DNA of 43,076 bases from Paracoccaceae bacterium (lineage in GTDB: Bacteria; Pseudomonadota; Alphaproteobacteria; Rhodobacterales; Rhodobacteraceae), in contig JANSYF010000025.1 in NCBI GenBank assembly GCA_024742575.1, positions 1-43,076 on the forward strand, in the 5' to 3' direction. Under the pieces are notes generated by a model. That model searched no databases. It was not told where the DNA came from and saw only the letters and a list, made by a program, of their open reading frames with translations. The position numbers were made by a program, and so were the translations under genes. Positions 19,084-27,577 of this stretch are shown piece by piece. Within the stretch, counting starts at the first letter, position 1; each line of letters starts with the position of its first letter.

Positions 19084-19345
19084 AGACGCCTCCGTCTTCC
19101 ACGCGCAGCGAAGTTCCTTTGCGCATGCAGCCGATGCCTTATCGGCCCACAATGCGTTGCTGCGGATATTGGTGAGGTTCAAACTCACTATGCTGCATTA
19201 AACATAAAGACAAATCAGGATCTTGCGAAGTCGAAAGTGGGCAAGAAATTCATCCATGACCCGTGTGGCGCAGCCCGTTTGGAAGGGCCCTGTGGATCTT
19301 TCGCTTCCCTATCGTATAGCGCCTTAGCTGTTGTATAAGTTTTGA

Positions 19346-20437
19346 ATGAAACACGCTTTTACCAACACACCCGGCGCAATATGCATCGTACTATTCGCAT
19401 GTTTGGCCGCTGTGTCGTTTGGTTCGCGATCCCTGGCCCAAACAGATCAGGCGCAAATGGAGGTTTCGACTTTGGAGTTCCCCTATTTCACTTTGCGCAA
19501 TCGCACTGGCTCACTAAAACCAGAAGACATCTATGGCGGCGAACGAAGCGATTTGAAGGCGGGTCTGTGCCGGGTCGGTGCGCTTGACCTTGGCATGCTA
19601 TCACCCCTTGCCGAGGCGGCACCCACTTTCTTGCGCGAGGAACTTCTGCGCGTGCAAGACGTGCAGGAAATGGAACCTGGCGTCATTCTCGATGGTCTTG
19701 AAAAAACAGCAGGCGCGCGGGGCCCTGCGCTCTATGTGCACGGTTATTACATCGGTTTTGAAAAAGGCTGTCGGCGCGCGACGCTCTTGCAGCAAAACGC
19801 GGGCCTTGAGGGGCGGTTTCTATGGTTCAGCTGGCCGTCGGACGGTGCCGCAGCCTACTACACTCATGACGAGGCTGACCTTTATTGGAGCCTGCCGGAC
19901 CTAGCGAGTACGATCGTTGAACTGGACAAGCGCTTTGGGACCGAAACCGTTGATGTGATTGGGCACAGCCTTGGCGCAAGGGGTGTCGTGCTGGCGCTGG
20001 CGGAGGTGGCAAATCGGCACCCCGAGGTCCGATTAGGTCATGTCGTTCTGCTGGCTCCGGATATGGATTTCGGGATATTCGAACGCATCCTGCCCCGCAT
20101 TAAACCCATCTCAAAAAGCCTAACAGTCTATACCGCACGCGGCGACAAACCCCTTGCCCTTTCAAGGCAGGTGCATGGTTATCCTCGGCTTGGCGAGTCA
20201 GGGAACGACGTCTCAAGGATTGCTGCTGTAGAGGTCATCGACCTTAGTGATTTGCCCACCGAAAGCCCAACCGGGCACCTTTATCACATCTATAGTTCAG
20301 CTGTTGGCAGCGATTTGCGCCAGCTTCTGAACGAAGGAAAGCGCGCCTCTGCCCGCAGCGGTCTAGTGGCGGAAGCCAACAACCTTTGGCGGCTGCAACC
20401 CTCGGAGGCAGACTCAAGTCGCGCTTCAAGAGAATGA
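19346..20437 (+). CDS. Exported DUF900-type alpha/beta-hydrolase
   Basis: A 363-residue protein with a signal peptide (hydrophobic IVLFACLAAVSFG, probable cleavage after SLAQ). An alpha/beta-hydrolase domain follows: ALYVHGYYIGFEKGC, LWFSWPSDG, the nucleophile elbow VIGHSLGARG with S208, the acid region HVVLLAPDMDF and a late His (LYHIYSSAVG). This fits DUF900 lipase/esterase-like proteins, which are usually exported and of unknown substrate. It diverges from the membrane-bound hydrolase across 262 bp. The similar fold and back-to-back placement suggest a shared envelope-related role, but nothing in the sequence names a substrate. Confidence 0.8.
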   Translation: MKHAFTNTPGAICIVLFACLAAVSFGSRSLAQTDQAQMEVSTLEFPYFTLRNRTGSLKPEDIYGGERSDLKAGLCRVGALDLGMLSPLAEAAPTFLREELLRVQDVQEMEPGVILDGLEKTAGARGPALYVHGYYIGFEKGCRRATLLQQNAGLEGRFLWFSWPSDGAAAYYTHDEADLYWSLPDLASTIVELDKRFGTETVDVIGHSLGARGVVLALAEVANRHPEVRLGHVVLLAPDMDFGIFERILPRIKPISKSLTVYTARGDKPLALSRQVHGYPRLGESGNDVSRIAAVEVIDLSDLPTESPTGHLYHIYSSAVGSDLRQLLNEGKRASARSGLVAEANNLWRLQPSEADSSRASRE

Positions 20438-20705
20438 CACGGCGAAACCAGCCAGAAGACGACGTATCTTATGGAATCCCAAGCGCCCACTATGTCCTGC
20501 AAAAAAGTTCGCTTCCTGCAGTCTGCTGTGGCGGCCGTCGATGTCGAACCGCCTATTTGAACGAGGGAATGCGCACGGAGAAGCTTGAAAACTTCTGAGT
20601 GTGCAAAACGATATACGCTTCACGACTTAGCGACAGATGGAGAAATCAGTTTGCCAACAGGCTTATCAGCGATAATGCCAGTTTTTTGGATAAGAAACGC
20701 GACAT
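20438..20705. other. Intergenic region between convergent genes
   Basis: About 268 bp between the stop of the DUF900-type gene (+) and the stop of the small membrane protein gene (-). No gene was found. A weak hairpin, AGAAG/CTTCT with an A-rich loop near 20578-20600, is the only structure seen, and it lacks a T-tract. Confidence 0.4.
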
Positions 20706-21203
20706 TTAGTGTATTGTGACCTTCATGATCGCTAGTGCCACGCCAATACCGCCCGAGAATAGCCCGCCGAGCACAGCAGGTGTGATCCTGCGATCGACGA
20801 CCCAGCCCACACGCGTTCCCAGCACGGCTAGGAGCGCCACACAAACACCCTGAGACAGCAAGACAGCCAGTTCGACGCCAATCCAGCCGACACCTGCGGC
20901 AAGGAAAAATATAGTTGGCAGGTTGGCCACAGCGAGGGTTGGGCTGCTATGATGCCAAGCTGCGCGCCACGCATCCCGATTTACTCGCTCACCGCTATTG
21001 AGCGCGTGCGCCACGAGTTCGGCAAAAGCTTTAGCAAGGGTAATCGCAAGAACCGATCCAAAGAGAACGACCGCCGTCTTAATGGGAGATTGCGAATGAT
21101 CTCCTGCTGCCATCAGGATGCTCAGCACCATGATCGCGCCATAGATTATTCCGAAAGCAGCTTTGTCGAGGCGTTGCCAACCAGATGCATCGGCGTGGTT
21201 CAT
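20706..21203 (-). CDS. Small multi-pass membrane protein of unknown function
   Basis: A 165-residue hydrophobic protein with about five predicted membrane segments: GIIYGAIMVLSILMAAG, TAVVLFGSVLAITLAKAFAELV, LAVANLPTIFFLAAGVGWIG, LAVLLSQGVCVALLAVLG and VLGGLFSGGIGVALAIM. I do not recognise the family. A conserved-looking cytoplasmic stretch HALNSGERVNRDAWRAAWHH lies between segments two and three. ATG at 21203 is taken, with GTG at 21212 as the alternative; AGGGGAG lies upstream but is too close to the GTG. It stands alone between convergent and tandem neighbours, so context gives no hint. Confidence 0.65.
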   Translation of the reverse strand: MNHADASGWQRLDKAAFGIIYGAIMVLSILMAAGDHSQSPIKTAVVLFGSVLAITLAKAFAELVAHALNSGERVNRDAWRAAWHHSSPTLAVANLPTIFFLAAGVGWIGVELAVLLSQGVCVALLAVLGTRVGWVVDRRITPAVLGGLFSGGIGVALAIMKVTIH

Positions 21204-21525
21204 TGTGGTCACGCTCCCCTAGCGTCTTCATGTGTGCAGGGATGTATCCCCTTGAAGTAAATGTCGACTCGCCGTCGTGAAGCCCGCTCTAATAAGTTAC
21301 GCCGCTCTCATTGAAAGAAAAAGACAACACTTCCAACTTTCCCGTACAACTTTGATCATGTCTCCATCATCTCTATAGCTTGGACAAACCGTTTAGCTGG
21401 ACGATTTTCTTGTGTGGTTTTTAGGGCGCAAACACAACGGCCAAAAGCACTGTGCGCGAACGTCACTTCGGAAGTTGTTCAGCAATCGGCGCTGATGGAT
21501 CAGGCACGTCAGGACGCCGTCGCGC
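21204..21525. other. Intergenic region upstream of the small membrane protein
   Basis: About 320 bp between the start of the small membrane protein gene and the stop of znuB, both on the minus strand. It is less GC-rich than the genes around it and should contain the promoter of the small membrane protein and the end of the znu transcript. I cannot point to a specific promoter or terminator, and no gene was found. Confidence 0.4.
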
Positions 21526-22314
21526 TTACGATCGAAGCGAGCGCAGAAGGCTGGTGGCGAGAAACGTCAAAGCTGCCACACAGACGATTGACGGACCAGC
21601 CGGTGTGTCGAAAAAATAGGCGGATTGCAGTCCCACAATTGCAGACAACCCACCGATCACAGCTGCTGCCAAAGCCATTTGTTCCGGCGTGCGCGACAGG
21701 GGCCGCGCGGCGGCGGCAGGAATGATAAGCATGGCTGCAATCAGCAAAACGCCGACCACTTTGATCGCCACAGCAACGGTAATAGCTAGCGCAAGCGTCA
21801 GAACCAACTGCTCCCGGCGGGGATCAATACCATTGGCGTATGCCAGCTCTTCGCTCAGCGTGGCCGTGAGCAAGGCTGACCATCGCCAAGCCATAAGCGA
21901 CACGACCAAAGCCGCACCGCCCCAAATCACCATCAGGTCGCCGCGCGAGACTGCAAGGATGTCACCGAAAAGATAGGCCATAAGGTCAATCCGGATGCCA
22001 GACAGAAACGACACCGCTACAAGGCCAAACGCCAAGGCCGAATGCGCCAGAACCCCCAAAAGCGTGTCCATCGCATAACCACGTCCCGAAAGCGCCGTCA
22101 CGGTCAAGGCCATGGCCAATGCGACCGCCACTGCGCCTGCAAAGATCGACACTTGCAAGGCCAGCGACAACGCGACGCCAAGGATTGCAGCATGCGCCGT
22201 TGCATCACCGAAATAGGCCATACGCCGCCAGACGACAAAGCTGCCCAGCGGAGCAGCAGCCAATGCAACCCCCACCCCGGCCAGAACGGCACGGGTCATG
22301 AAATCATCGAGCAT
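21526..22314 (-). CDS. znuB: High-affinity zinc ABC transporter, permease
   Basis: A 262-residue integral membrane protein with the usual seven to eight segments of the ZnuB/MntB (ABC-3) family. Family signatures include VVWRRMAYFGDATAHAAILGVAL near the N-terminus and LLIAAMLIIPAAAARPLSRTPEQM near residue 195. Its ATG overlaps the last base of the znuC stop (TAATG), so the two are coupled. With the ATPase ZnuC and the periplasmic protein ZnuA it imports zinc across the inner membrane. Zinc rather than manganese is favoured by the adjacent zur gene and by the His-rich ZnuA. Confidence 0.9.
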   Translation of the reverse strand: MLDDFMTRAVLAGVGVALAAAPLGSFVVWRRMAYFGDATAHAAILGVALSLALQVSIFAGAVAVALAMALTVTALSGRGYAMDTLLGVLAHSALAFGLVAVSFLSGIRIDLMAYLFGDILAVSRGDLMVIWGGAALVVSLMAWRWSALLTATLSEELAYANGIDPRREQLVLTLALAITVAVAIKVVGVLLIAAMLIIPAAAARPLSRTPEQMALAAAVIGGLSAIVGLQSAYFFDTPAGPSIVCVAALTFLATSLLRSLRS

Positions 22315-23093
22315 TATTCGGCAGCCTCGGTCCGTTTTTGATCATTATTTGTATGTGTATGGTCATGGTCATGATCGCAATTTTCATCATGGGCATGATC
22401 GTGTTCGTGGCGATACAGAGCCAATGCGCCCCCAGTGCCAGATCCGAACAAAGCGCGATATTCTGGTGCCGCCGAGACGATTTCTGGCGTACCTTCGCAG
22501 CAGACATGTCCATTGAGACACACCACCCTGTCGGACGCACTCATTACCACATGCAGCTCGTGGCTGATCATGAGCACTGCACAGCCCGTCCGTTGGCGGA
22601 CTTGTTCAATTTGGCGATAAAACGCGGCAGACCCGGGCTGATCAAGACCTTGGGTCGCTTCGTCCAGCAACAGCAGATCAGGTGTGTCAATCAGGGCGCG
22701 TGCCAATAGAACTCGTTGAAACTGCCCGCCGGACAAACCGGACATCTGGCGCTGCGACAAGTCAGGCACACCTGCCCCGATAAGAGCGTGGGCACAATCA
22801 GCTTTGGAATGCCCGCCAGGTAGCTGCAAAAATCGCTCAACCGTGATGGGCAGCGTCGGATCAATGTGCAGCTTTTGTGGAACATACCCAATCCGCAAAT
22901 CGGGCTTGCGACGAATACTGCCCGATGCTGGGACAACAGCCCCGATCAACGCCCGCAAAAGCGTTGTTTTACCCGATCCGTTCGGCCCAACAATTGTAAC
23001 AATCTCGCCTGGTTCGATCGAAAGCGATACGTTTCGCAACACGGTATTCGCGCCATAGCCTAAACTGATGTGATCTATCGAAATCAGGCTCAT
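22314..23093 (-). CDS. znuC: Zinc ABC transporter, ATP-binding protein with His-rich tail
   Basis: A 259-residue ABC ATPase: Walker A GPNGSGKTTLL, Q-loop region GYVPQKL, signature LSGGQFQRVLLARAL, Walker B LLLDEATQGLD and the switch His in ISHELH. The C-terminus ends in a tail of alternating His and Asp (RHEHDHAHDENCDHDHDH...), common in ZnuC proteins and presumed to bind zinc. The start at 23093 overlaps the zur stop (ATGA), giving the order zur-znuC-znuB in one transcript. A longer reading from 23123 would add residues that are really the end of zur in another frame. Confidence 0.92.
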   Translation of the reverse strand: MSLISIDHISLGYGANTVLRNVSLSIEPGEIVTIVGPNGSGKTTLLRALIGAVVPASGSIRRKPDLRIGYVPQKLHIDPTLPITVERFLQLPGGHSKADCAHALIGAGVPDLSQRQMSGLSGGQFQRVLLARALIDTPDLLLLDEATQGLDQPGSAAFYRQIEQVRQRTGCAVLMISHELHVVMSASDRVVCLNGHVCCEGTPEIVSAAPEYRALFGSGTGGALALYRHEHDHAHDENCDHDHDHTHTNNDQKRTEAAE

Positions 23094-23608
23094 GCCGCAC
23101 CTTTCTCGGCACAGGTTGGGCACAGGCCCTCAGCCTCCACAACCGTGCGTTCGATCTGGAAACCGGCGGCCCGCGCAGCATCCCCCAATGCTCCGCGCGA
23201 CGGCGCGGATTGGGCTTCAGCTACAGCTTGGCACACCCGGCAGATCATGAAAGCAGGGGAATGAACAGCACCGGGATGAGAGCAGGCGATAAAAGCATTC
23301 AGGCGTTCGATCTTATGCGCAAAACCATGCGCAACAAGAAACTCTAGCGCCCGATAGGCGACTGGAGGTTGTGATCCGAACCCCTCATCGCGCAAACGGT
23401 CAAGCATTTCATAGGCCCCGATAGCGCGGTGCTCTTGAAGCAAGACTTCAAGCGCCTTTCTGCGTACTGGTGTGAATCGCAACCCATCACTGGCACACTG
23501 CCCCTCCGCAGCGGCAAGCGCAGAAGCAATACAACCGGCATGGTCATGCATTTCGAAAGCCACTGTCTCGGTCGGTGATGATTTCGTGCCATCAATGCCA
23601 CTTGTCAT
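23090..23608 (-). CDS. zur: Zinc uptake regulator, Fur family
   Basis: A 172-residue Fur-family repressor. The winged-helix part (RFTPVRRKALEVLLQEHRAI ... PPVAYRALEFLVAHGFAHKI) is followed by a dimerisation domain with the structural zinc cysteines CRVC and CPTC. HSPAF and the extra N-terminal HDHAGC stretch fit Zur rather than Fur. It represses znu genes when loaded with zinc. It is cotranscribed with znuCB and diverges from znuA, so one operator region can control all four. ATG at 23608 is taken; an in-frame GTG at 23632 is the alternative and neither has a strong ribosome site. Confidence 0.88.
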   Translation of the reverse strand: MTSGIDGTKSSPTETVAFEMHDHAGCIASALAAAEGQCASDGLRFTPVRRKALEVLLQEHRAIGAYEMLDRLRDEGFGSQPPVAYRALEFLVAHGFAHKIERLNAFIACSHPGAVHSPAFMICRVCQAVAEAQSAPSRGALGDAARAAGFQIERTVVEAEGLCPTCAEKGAA

Positions 23609-23664
23609 GTTATTACATTTCCGATATTTCACCTGTAACGTTATAAAATCACGTGGAGCCAGAC
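23609..23664. promoter_or_regulatory. Divergent zur/znuA promoter with candidate Zur box
   Basis: This short A/T-rich spacer contains TGTAACGTTATAA at 23634-23646 with the perfect 8-bp palindrome TAACGTTA (23636-23643), and the partial palindrome ATGTTATTACAT at 23607-23618, which overlaps the zur start codon. A/T-rich palindromes of the form GTTAT/ATAAC are typical of proteobacterial Zur operators. Binding here would repress both transcripts (inference). Confidence 0.55.
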
Positions 23665-24672
23665 ATGTCCAGAAACCTCTTGCCTATTACGCTCACGGCC
23701 ACCCTTCTGGGCACTACGGCGTGGGCTGATTTTCCCAGCGTGGCCACTGACATTGCGCCTGTTCATTCGCTTGTGTCGCGCGTGATGCAAGGGATCGGGA
23801 CCCCTGAACTGATCGTCGCGGCAGGCGCGACACCCCATGAATACAGCCTGCGCCCGTCCGAGGCCGCCGCATTACAAGATGCAGACATTATTTTTTGGAT
23901 TGGTCCAGACCTGACCCCGTGGATGGCAGATGCCATCCAAACGCTCGCTGAAGGTGCTGAGGTGACTTCGCTGATGACGGTTGACGGGACAACGAAGCTG
24001 CCCTTCCGCGAAGGTGCATTGTTCGAGGCGCATGATCACGACGCCGATGATGATGACGAACACGCACATGATGATCATGATGACGACGACCACGGGCACG
24101 ATGAACACGCGCATGAGAAACACGATGACGACGACCACGGGCACGATGAACACGCGCATGGCGCTTATGACCCGCACTCATGGTTGTCACTCGACAATGG
24201 CGCGGTCTGGCTGAACGCCATCGCCGCACAGCTATCTTCGGTCGACCCCGACAATGCCAGTGCATATTTCACCAATGCAGCGGCAGCACGCGAAGAGTTC
24301 GACACTTTGCGAACTGAAATCAATGACATCCTAGCCCCAGTCCGGGGGCGTAACTTTATCGTATTCCACGATGCGTACCAGTATTTCGAAATGTCGTTTA
24401 ACCTCCCGGCCTCGGGCGCAATCTCTGTCTCTGACGCGACTGATCCAAGTCCCGCCCGTATCGCGGACATCCAAGCACGCGTGAAAGATCAAGACGTGAC
24501 ATGCGTTCTTTCCGAACCCCAATTCGACCCGAAAATCGTGGCCGCCGTGATGGACGGATCAGAAGCGCGCACAGGAGTTCTTGACCCTCTTGGGTCTGAT
24601 CTCGAAACCGGTTCAGAGCTTTACGGCAATGTCCTTCGCAATCTGGCCGGTGCACTGGCTGATTGCCTTTGA
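23665..24672 (+). CDS. znuA: Periplasmic zinc-binding protein of the znu transporter
   Basis: A 335-residue cluster A-I binding protein with a signal peptide (cleavage after TTAWA). Zinc ligands are H34 (APVHSLV), H58 (GATPHEY), H235 (VFHDAYQYFE) and D288 (EPQFDPKIV). Between the first two lobes, about residues 125-170, lies a long His/Asp/Glu loop containing a 15-residue duplication; such loops are a mark of zinc rather than manganese binding and are thought to collect or sense periplasmic zinc. ATG at 23665 has GGAG six bases upstream. It diverges from zur-znuCB. Confidence 0.92.
   Translation: MSRNLLPITLTATLLGTTAWADFPSVATDIAPVHSLVSRVMQGIGTPELIVAAGATPHEYSLRPSEAAALQDADIIFWIGPDLTPWMADAIQTLAEGAEVTSLMTVDGTTKLPFREGALFEAHDHDADDDDEHAHDDHDDDDHGHDEHAHEKHDDDDHGHDEHAHGAYDPHSWLSLDNGAVWLNAIAAQLSSVDPDNASAYFTNAAAAREEFDTLRTEINDILAPVRGRNFIVFHDAYQYFEMSFNLPASGAISVSDATDPSPARIADIQARVKDQDVTCVLSEPQFDPKIVAAVMDGSEARTGVLDPLGSDLETGSELYGNVLRNLAGALADCL
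24079..24160 (+). repeat. Tandem duplication in the His-rich loop of znuA
   Basis: A 37-bp sequence at 24079-24115 recurs without a mismatch at 24124-24160, a period of 45 bp, so exactly 15 codons are repeated (HDDDDHGHDEHAHEK unit). The perfect identity, including third positions, indicates a recent duplication or ongoing gene conversion. Confidence 0.85.
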
Positions 24673-24725
24673 CGTCTTGACGAGATGCATCTTGGCTCTT
24701 CAATCCGGTGACCGAAACCGGCGCA

Positions 24726-24746
24726 CCGCCGTGTTCAGCGCGGCGG
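24726..24746. terminator. GC-rich hairpin between convergent znuA and SLAC1 genes
   Basis: CCGCCG at 24726-24731 pairs with CGGCGG at 24741-24746, with GCGC arms possibly extending the stem. It lies between the stops of znuA (+) and the SLAC1-family gene (-), where a shared terminator would be expected. There is no T-tract on either side, so intrinsic termination is uncertain. Confidence 0.35.
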
Positions 24747-24752
24747 CGCCCA

Positions 24753-25721
24753 CTATTCAGGTTGGCAGATCTCACCTCGGATCACCGCAAGTCCCGTGCG
24801 CCAAAGCAGCCCTGCGATGATGGCGCTGAGCAGTAAAAGCAGCACCCAGCCAATCATGGTGACCACGGTCACACCCGACAACGCCCCATACCGAAACGAT
24901 GCGATCGTCATTGCCGCGATAGGAAATGACAAAGCCCAGAACGATAGTGCGAACGGAAGCCGCAGCAGCCCCCGCGCATGAAGCAGCACCAGGCCGGTGA
25001 AGAAAAGTCCCAAATTGTAGAGGATGCGTGCCAAAGGATCGAGCATGCCGCCATTCAGTTGAAGCCAAGCAAGAAAGGCTACGGCGGGCGGTGCAATCAG
25101 GATCGTCAATGTCGGGCGGAGTTTCCCTGGCAAGGGGTCATGAAACACCAAACGGTTGAACACCAGTGTCAGCAGCATGATCCAGAACAACAAGCCAATA
25201 GAGAAAAAATACCAGCTTGCAGCCACGAATCCCAGCGACACGCCCGCGATTGGCGCAATGACATTGCCCACAGCCGGGATGAACCACGCAGGCGACATCT
25301 GCCCCACGCCAAAGCCGCGATGGCTGATCCAGCTTGTCACAATGGCCAATGTCAACACCGCCTGCCCTACTGCACCGATCCCCCAGATGATTGCAGCAAG
25401 ACCAGGCGCGGTGTCGCGCAGAGCGATTGCGCCCAGTAGCAGCGAGATGCTGATCGCAGGAAAGAAGGCCAGCTTGATCGGATGGTTCCATTCCGCTGCG
25501 ACGGCTGCCGGATAGCGAGCGGCCTTGATGATGTAGAAGACAGCTTGGGTTGCAAAAACCAAGACGGCAAAAGTGGCGATGCCATGCCCAAGCGTGGCAA
25601 ATCCTGCCGCCTCGACCGCCAATGATGTGCCCATTAACCCCATCGCCGCGCTGAAGAACGCGACCGGGAAGTGCTCTAGCCGGTTGTGGGCCATCGGGGT
25701 TTCGGTCGACGTCTGGGTCAT
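24753..25721 (-). CDS. SLAC1/TDT-family anion channel or exporter, last gene of the sulfide operon
   Basis: A 322-residue protein with about ten membrane segments. The N-terminal HFPVAFFSAAMGLMGTSLAVEAAG is typical of the tellurite-resistance/dicarboxylate transporter (TDT, TehA/SLAC1) fold, with later repeats such as GQMSPAWFIPAVGNVIAPIAG. ATG at 25721 is fixed by AGGAGG nine bases upstream; longer readings overlap SulP. It follows the SulP gene by 29 bp and closes the sulfide-oxidation operon. TDT members carry anions, and yeast Ssu1 of this family exports sulfite. Since persulfide dioxygenase makes sulfite, sulfite efflux is a reasonable role (inference). Confidence 0.82.
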   Translation of the reverse strand: MTQTSTETPMAHNRLEHFPVAFFSAAMGLMGTSLAVEAAGFATLGHGIATFAVLVFATQAVFYIIKAARYPAAVAAEWNHPIKLAFFPAISISLLLGAIALRDTAPGLAAIIWGIGAVGQAVLTLAIVTSWISHRGFGVGQMSPAWFIPAVGNVIAPIAGVSLGFVAASWYFFSIGLLFWIMLLTLVFNRLVFHDPLPGKLRPTLTILIAPPAVAFLAWLQLNGGMLDPLARILYNLGLFFTGLVLLHARGLLRLPFALSFWALSFPIAAMTIASFRYGALSGVTVVTMIGWVLLLLLSAIIAGLLWRTGLAVIRGEICQPE

Positions 25722-25750
25722 CACTTTTCCTCCTGACGGTGCTGTTCTGG

Positions 25751-27490
25751 CTACTCTGCCGCCGTGTCTGTATCGGTGGGCGCAACCATCGCCCGCCATG
25801 CATCATATTGCGACAGGAACACCCGTCCGTTCAGTTCATGTAGGAGATGGGTCGCTTGCAGACGGTCCATCACCGGGCCTTTGACCTCGGACAGGTGCAA
25901 GCCGATGCCAAGTTCGGTCAGACGCTGGTTGATCGCCTCAAGGCTTTCAAGGGCCGAGAAATCCACCTCATTCACCGCCGAGAACATCAGGATCACGTTC
26001 TTGATTGCACAGCCTTCGGAAACACGCGCCTGCACAAGGTCTTCAAGAAATCGCGCGTTTACGAAATACAGGCTTTCATCCACCCGCAAGCTTAGCACTG
26101 TCGGGTCGGTTTCCACGTTGTGGCGGTGGATGTTGCGGAAATGCTGGGTGCCCGGCACCAACCCGATCTCGGCCACGTGCGGACGCGAGGTCTTGTAAAG
26201 ATGCAGCAGGATCGAAATCCCCACACCCGAGGCGACACCCACTTCGACACCCATAGTCAAGGTCAGCAGAATCGTCGCCGCAACGGCGGTGAAATCTGCC
26301 TTGGAATATCCCCATGTTTTCTTGAGGATCGAGAAATCAACAAGGCTAAGCACTGCCACAACGATGGTTGCCGCCAGTGTCGCAGTGGGCAGGTAATAGA
26401 CAAGCGGGGTCAACGCGACGGCGGCGATAGCCAGACCGACAGCCGTGAACGCACCCGCAGCAGGTGTTTCGGCACCAGCATCGTAGTTGACCACCGATCG
26501 GGCAAAACCGCCGGTAACAGGATAACCCCCGGTGAACGCAGCACCGATATTGGCGGCCCCCAGCCCGATCAATTCCTGATCCGGGTCGATCCGCTGCCGC
26601 TTTTTCGCGGCAAGGGTTTGCGCGACCGACACCGACTCAACAAAGCCGATGATCGAGATCAGGATCGCAGGCATCAACAGTTGGCCAATCAGGTCTGGCG
26701 ACAGCCCCGGCAAGGTGAGCGGCGGCAGGCCTTGCGGCACCTCGCCCACGATTTTGACGCCATTATCGTTCAGCCCGAACAGCCAGACAGAAATCGTGGT
26801 CACGGCCACGGCCGCCACTGGTCCGGCCTTTGTCAGCACGTCGGCCAGCTTCGGTGACGCGCCAAGACTGCGCAATAAGGGCTTTAGGCCCTTACGCACC
26901 CAGAACAAAAACGCGGTTGCAGAAACCCCGATGATTACGGTGATCACGTTGGTTTCACCCAGATGCGCGCCAATCGACATCAGAAGTTCGGGCAAAGTGT
27001 GCCCATGCGCTGTCACGCCCAACAGGTGCTTTAGCTGGCTGAAGGCAATCAAAATGCCCGACGCAGTAATGAACCCGGCAATCACTGGATGGCTGAGAAA
27101 GTTCGCCAAAAAGCCAAGCCGCAATACACCCAGCAGCACAAGGAACGCGCCTGAAAGGAAGGCCAGCGTCAGCGCCGCAACAGCATAGCCCGCAGTTCCC
27201 GCCTCTGCCACCTGCCCCACGGCGGACGCCGTCAGCAGGGACACCACCGCAACTGGCCCCACGGCCAAAGCGCGGCTGGTACCAAAGATCGCATAAAGGA
27301 TAATCGGCGCGATAGAGGCGTAGATCCCGGCCTCGGGCGGCAATCCGGCCAGCAACGCATAAGCCAAGGATTGCGGAATCAGCATGATCGTCACGATCAC
27401 CGCCGCAATCATGTCATTGGAAAACGCGTTTCGATCATAGGTCCGTCCCCAGTCGAGGATCGGAAAATAGCCGCGGAGGTGGTTGAGCAT
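25751..27490 (-). CDS. SulP-family anion transporter with STAS domain
   Basis: A 579-residue SulP permease: the family block VTIMLIPQSLAYALLAGLPPEAGIYAS, NIGAAFTGGYPVTGGFARS and about ten to twelve membrane segments, then a cytoplasmic STAS domain at about 440-550 (LRVDESLYFVNARFLED, NEVDFSALESLEAINQRL). SulP proteins carry sulfate, bicarbonate or other anions. Position between SQR and the SLAC1-type gene suggests movement of an oxidised sulfur anion. The start is taken as ATG 27490 (MLNHLRGYFPILDW), which fits the usual N-terminus; ATG 27523 and GTG 27556 are alternatives with poor ribosome sites. Confidence 0.88.
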   Translation of the reverse strand: MLNHLRGYFPILDWGRTYDRNAFSNDMIAAVIVTIMLIPQSLAYALLAGLPPEAGIYASIAPIILYAIFGTSRALAVGPVAVVSLLTASAVGQVAEAGTAGYAVAALTLAFLSGAFLVLLGVLRLGFLANFLSHPVIAGFITASGILIAFSQLKHLLGVTAHGHTLPELLMSIGAHLGETNVITVIIGVSATAFLFWVRKGLKPLLRSLGASPKLADVLTKAGPVAAVAVTTISVWLFGLNDNGVKIVGEVPQGLPPLTLPGLSPDLIGQLLMPAILISIIGFVESVSVAQTLAAKKRQRIDPDQELIGLGAANIGAAFTGGYPVTGGFARSVVNYDAGAETPAAGAFTAVGLAIAAVALTPLVYYLPTATLAATIVVAVLSLVDFSILKKTWGYSKADFTAVAATILLTLTMGVEVGVASGVGISILLHLYKTSRPHVAEIGLVPGTQHFRNIHRHNVETDPTVLSLRVDESLYFVNARFLEDLVQARVSEGCAIKNVILMFSAVNEVDFSALESLEAINQRLTELGIGLHLSEVKGPVMDRLQATHLLHELNGRVFLSQYDAWRAMVAPTDTDTAAE

Positions 27491-27577
27491 GGGTCTTCTC
27501 GAATTGGGATCGGACAGAGCCATTTGGCCCTGCCCGTCACGTGTGTTATGCGGCACAAACAGGCCGTGTGATACGGT

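Noticed and set aside
24079-24160. Perfect 37-bp repeats that could suggest a CRISPR array
   Set aside because: Only two copies, in frame inside znuA, with an 8-bp interval; this is a codon-level tandem duplication.
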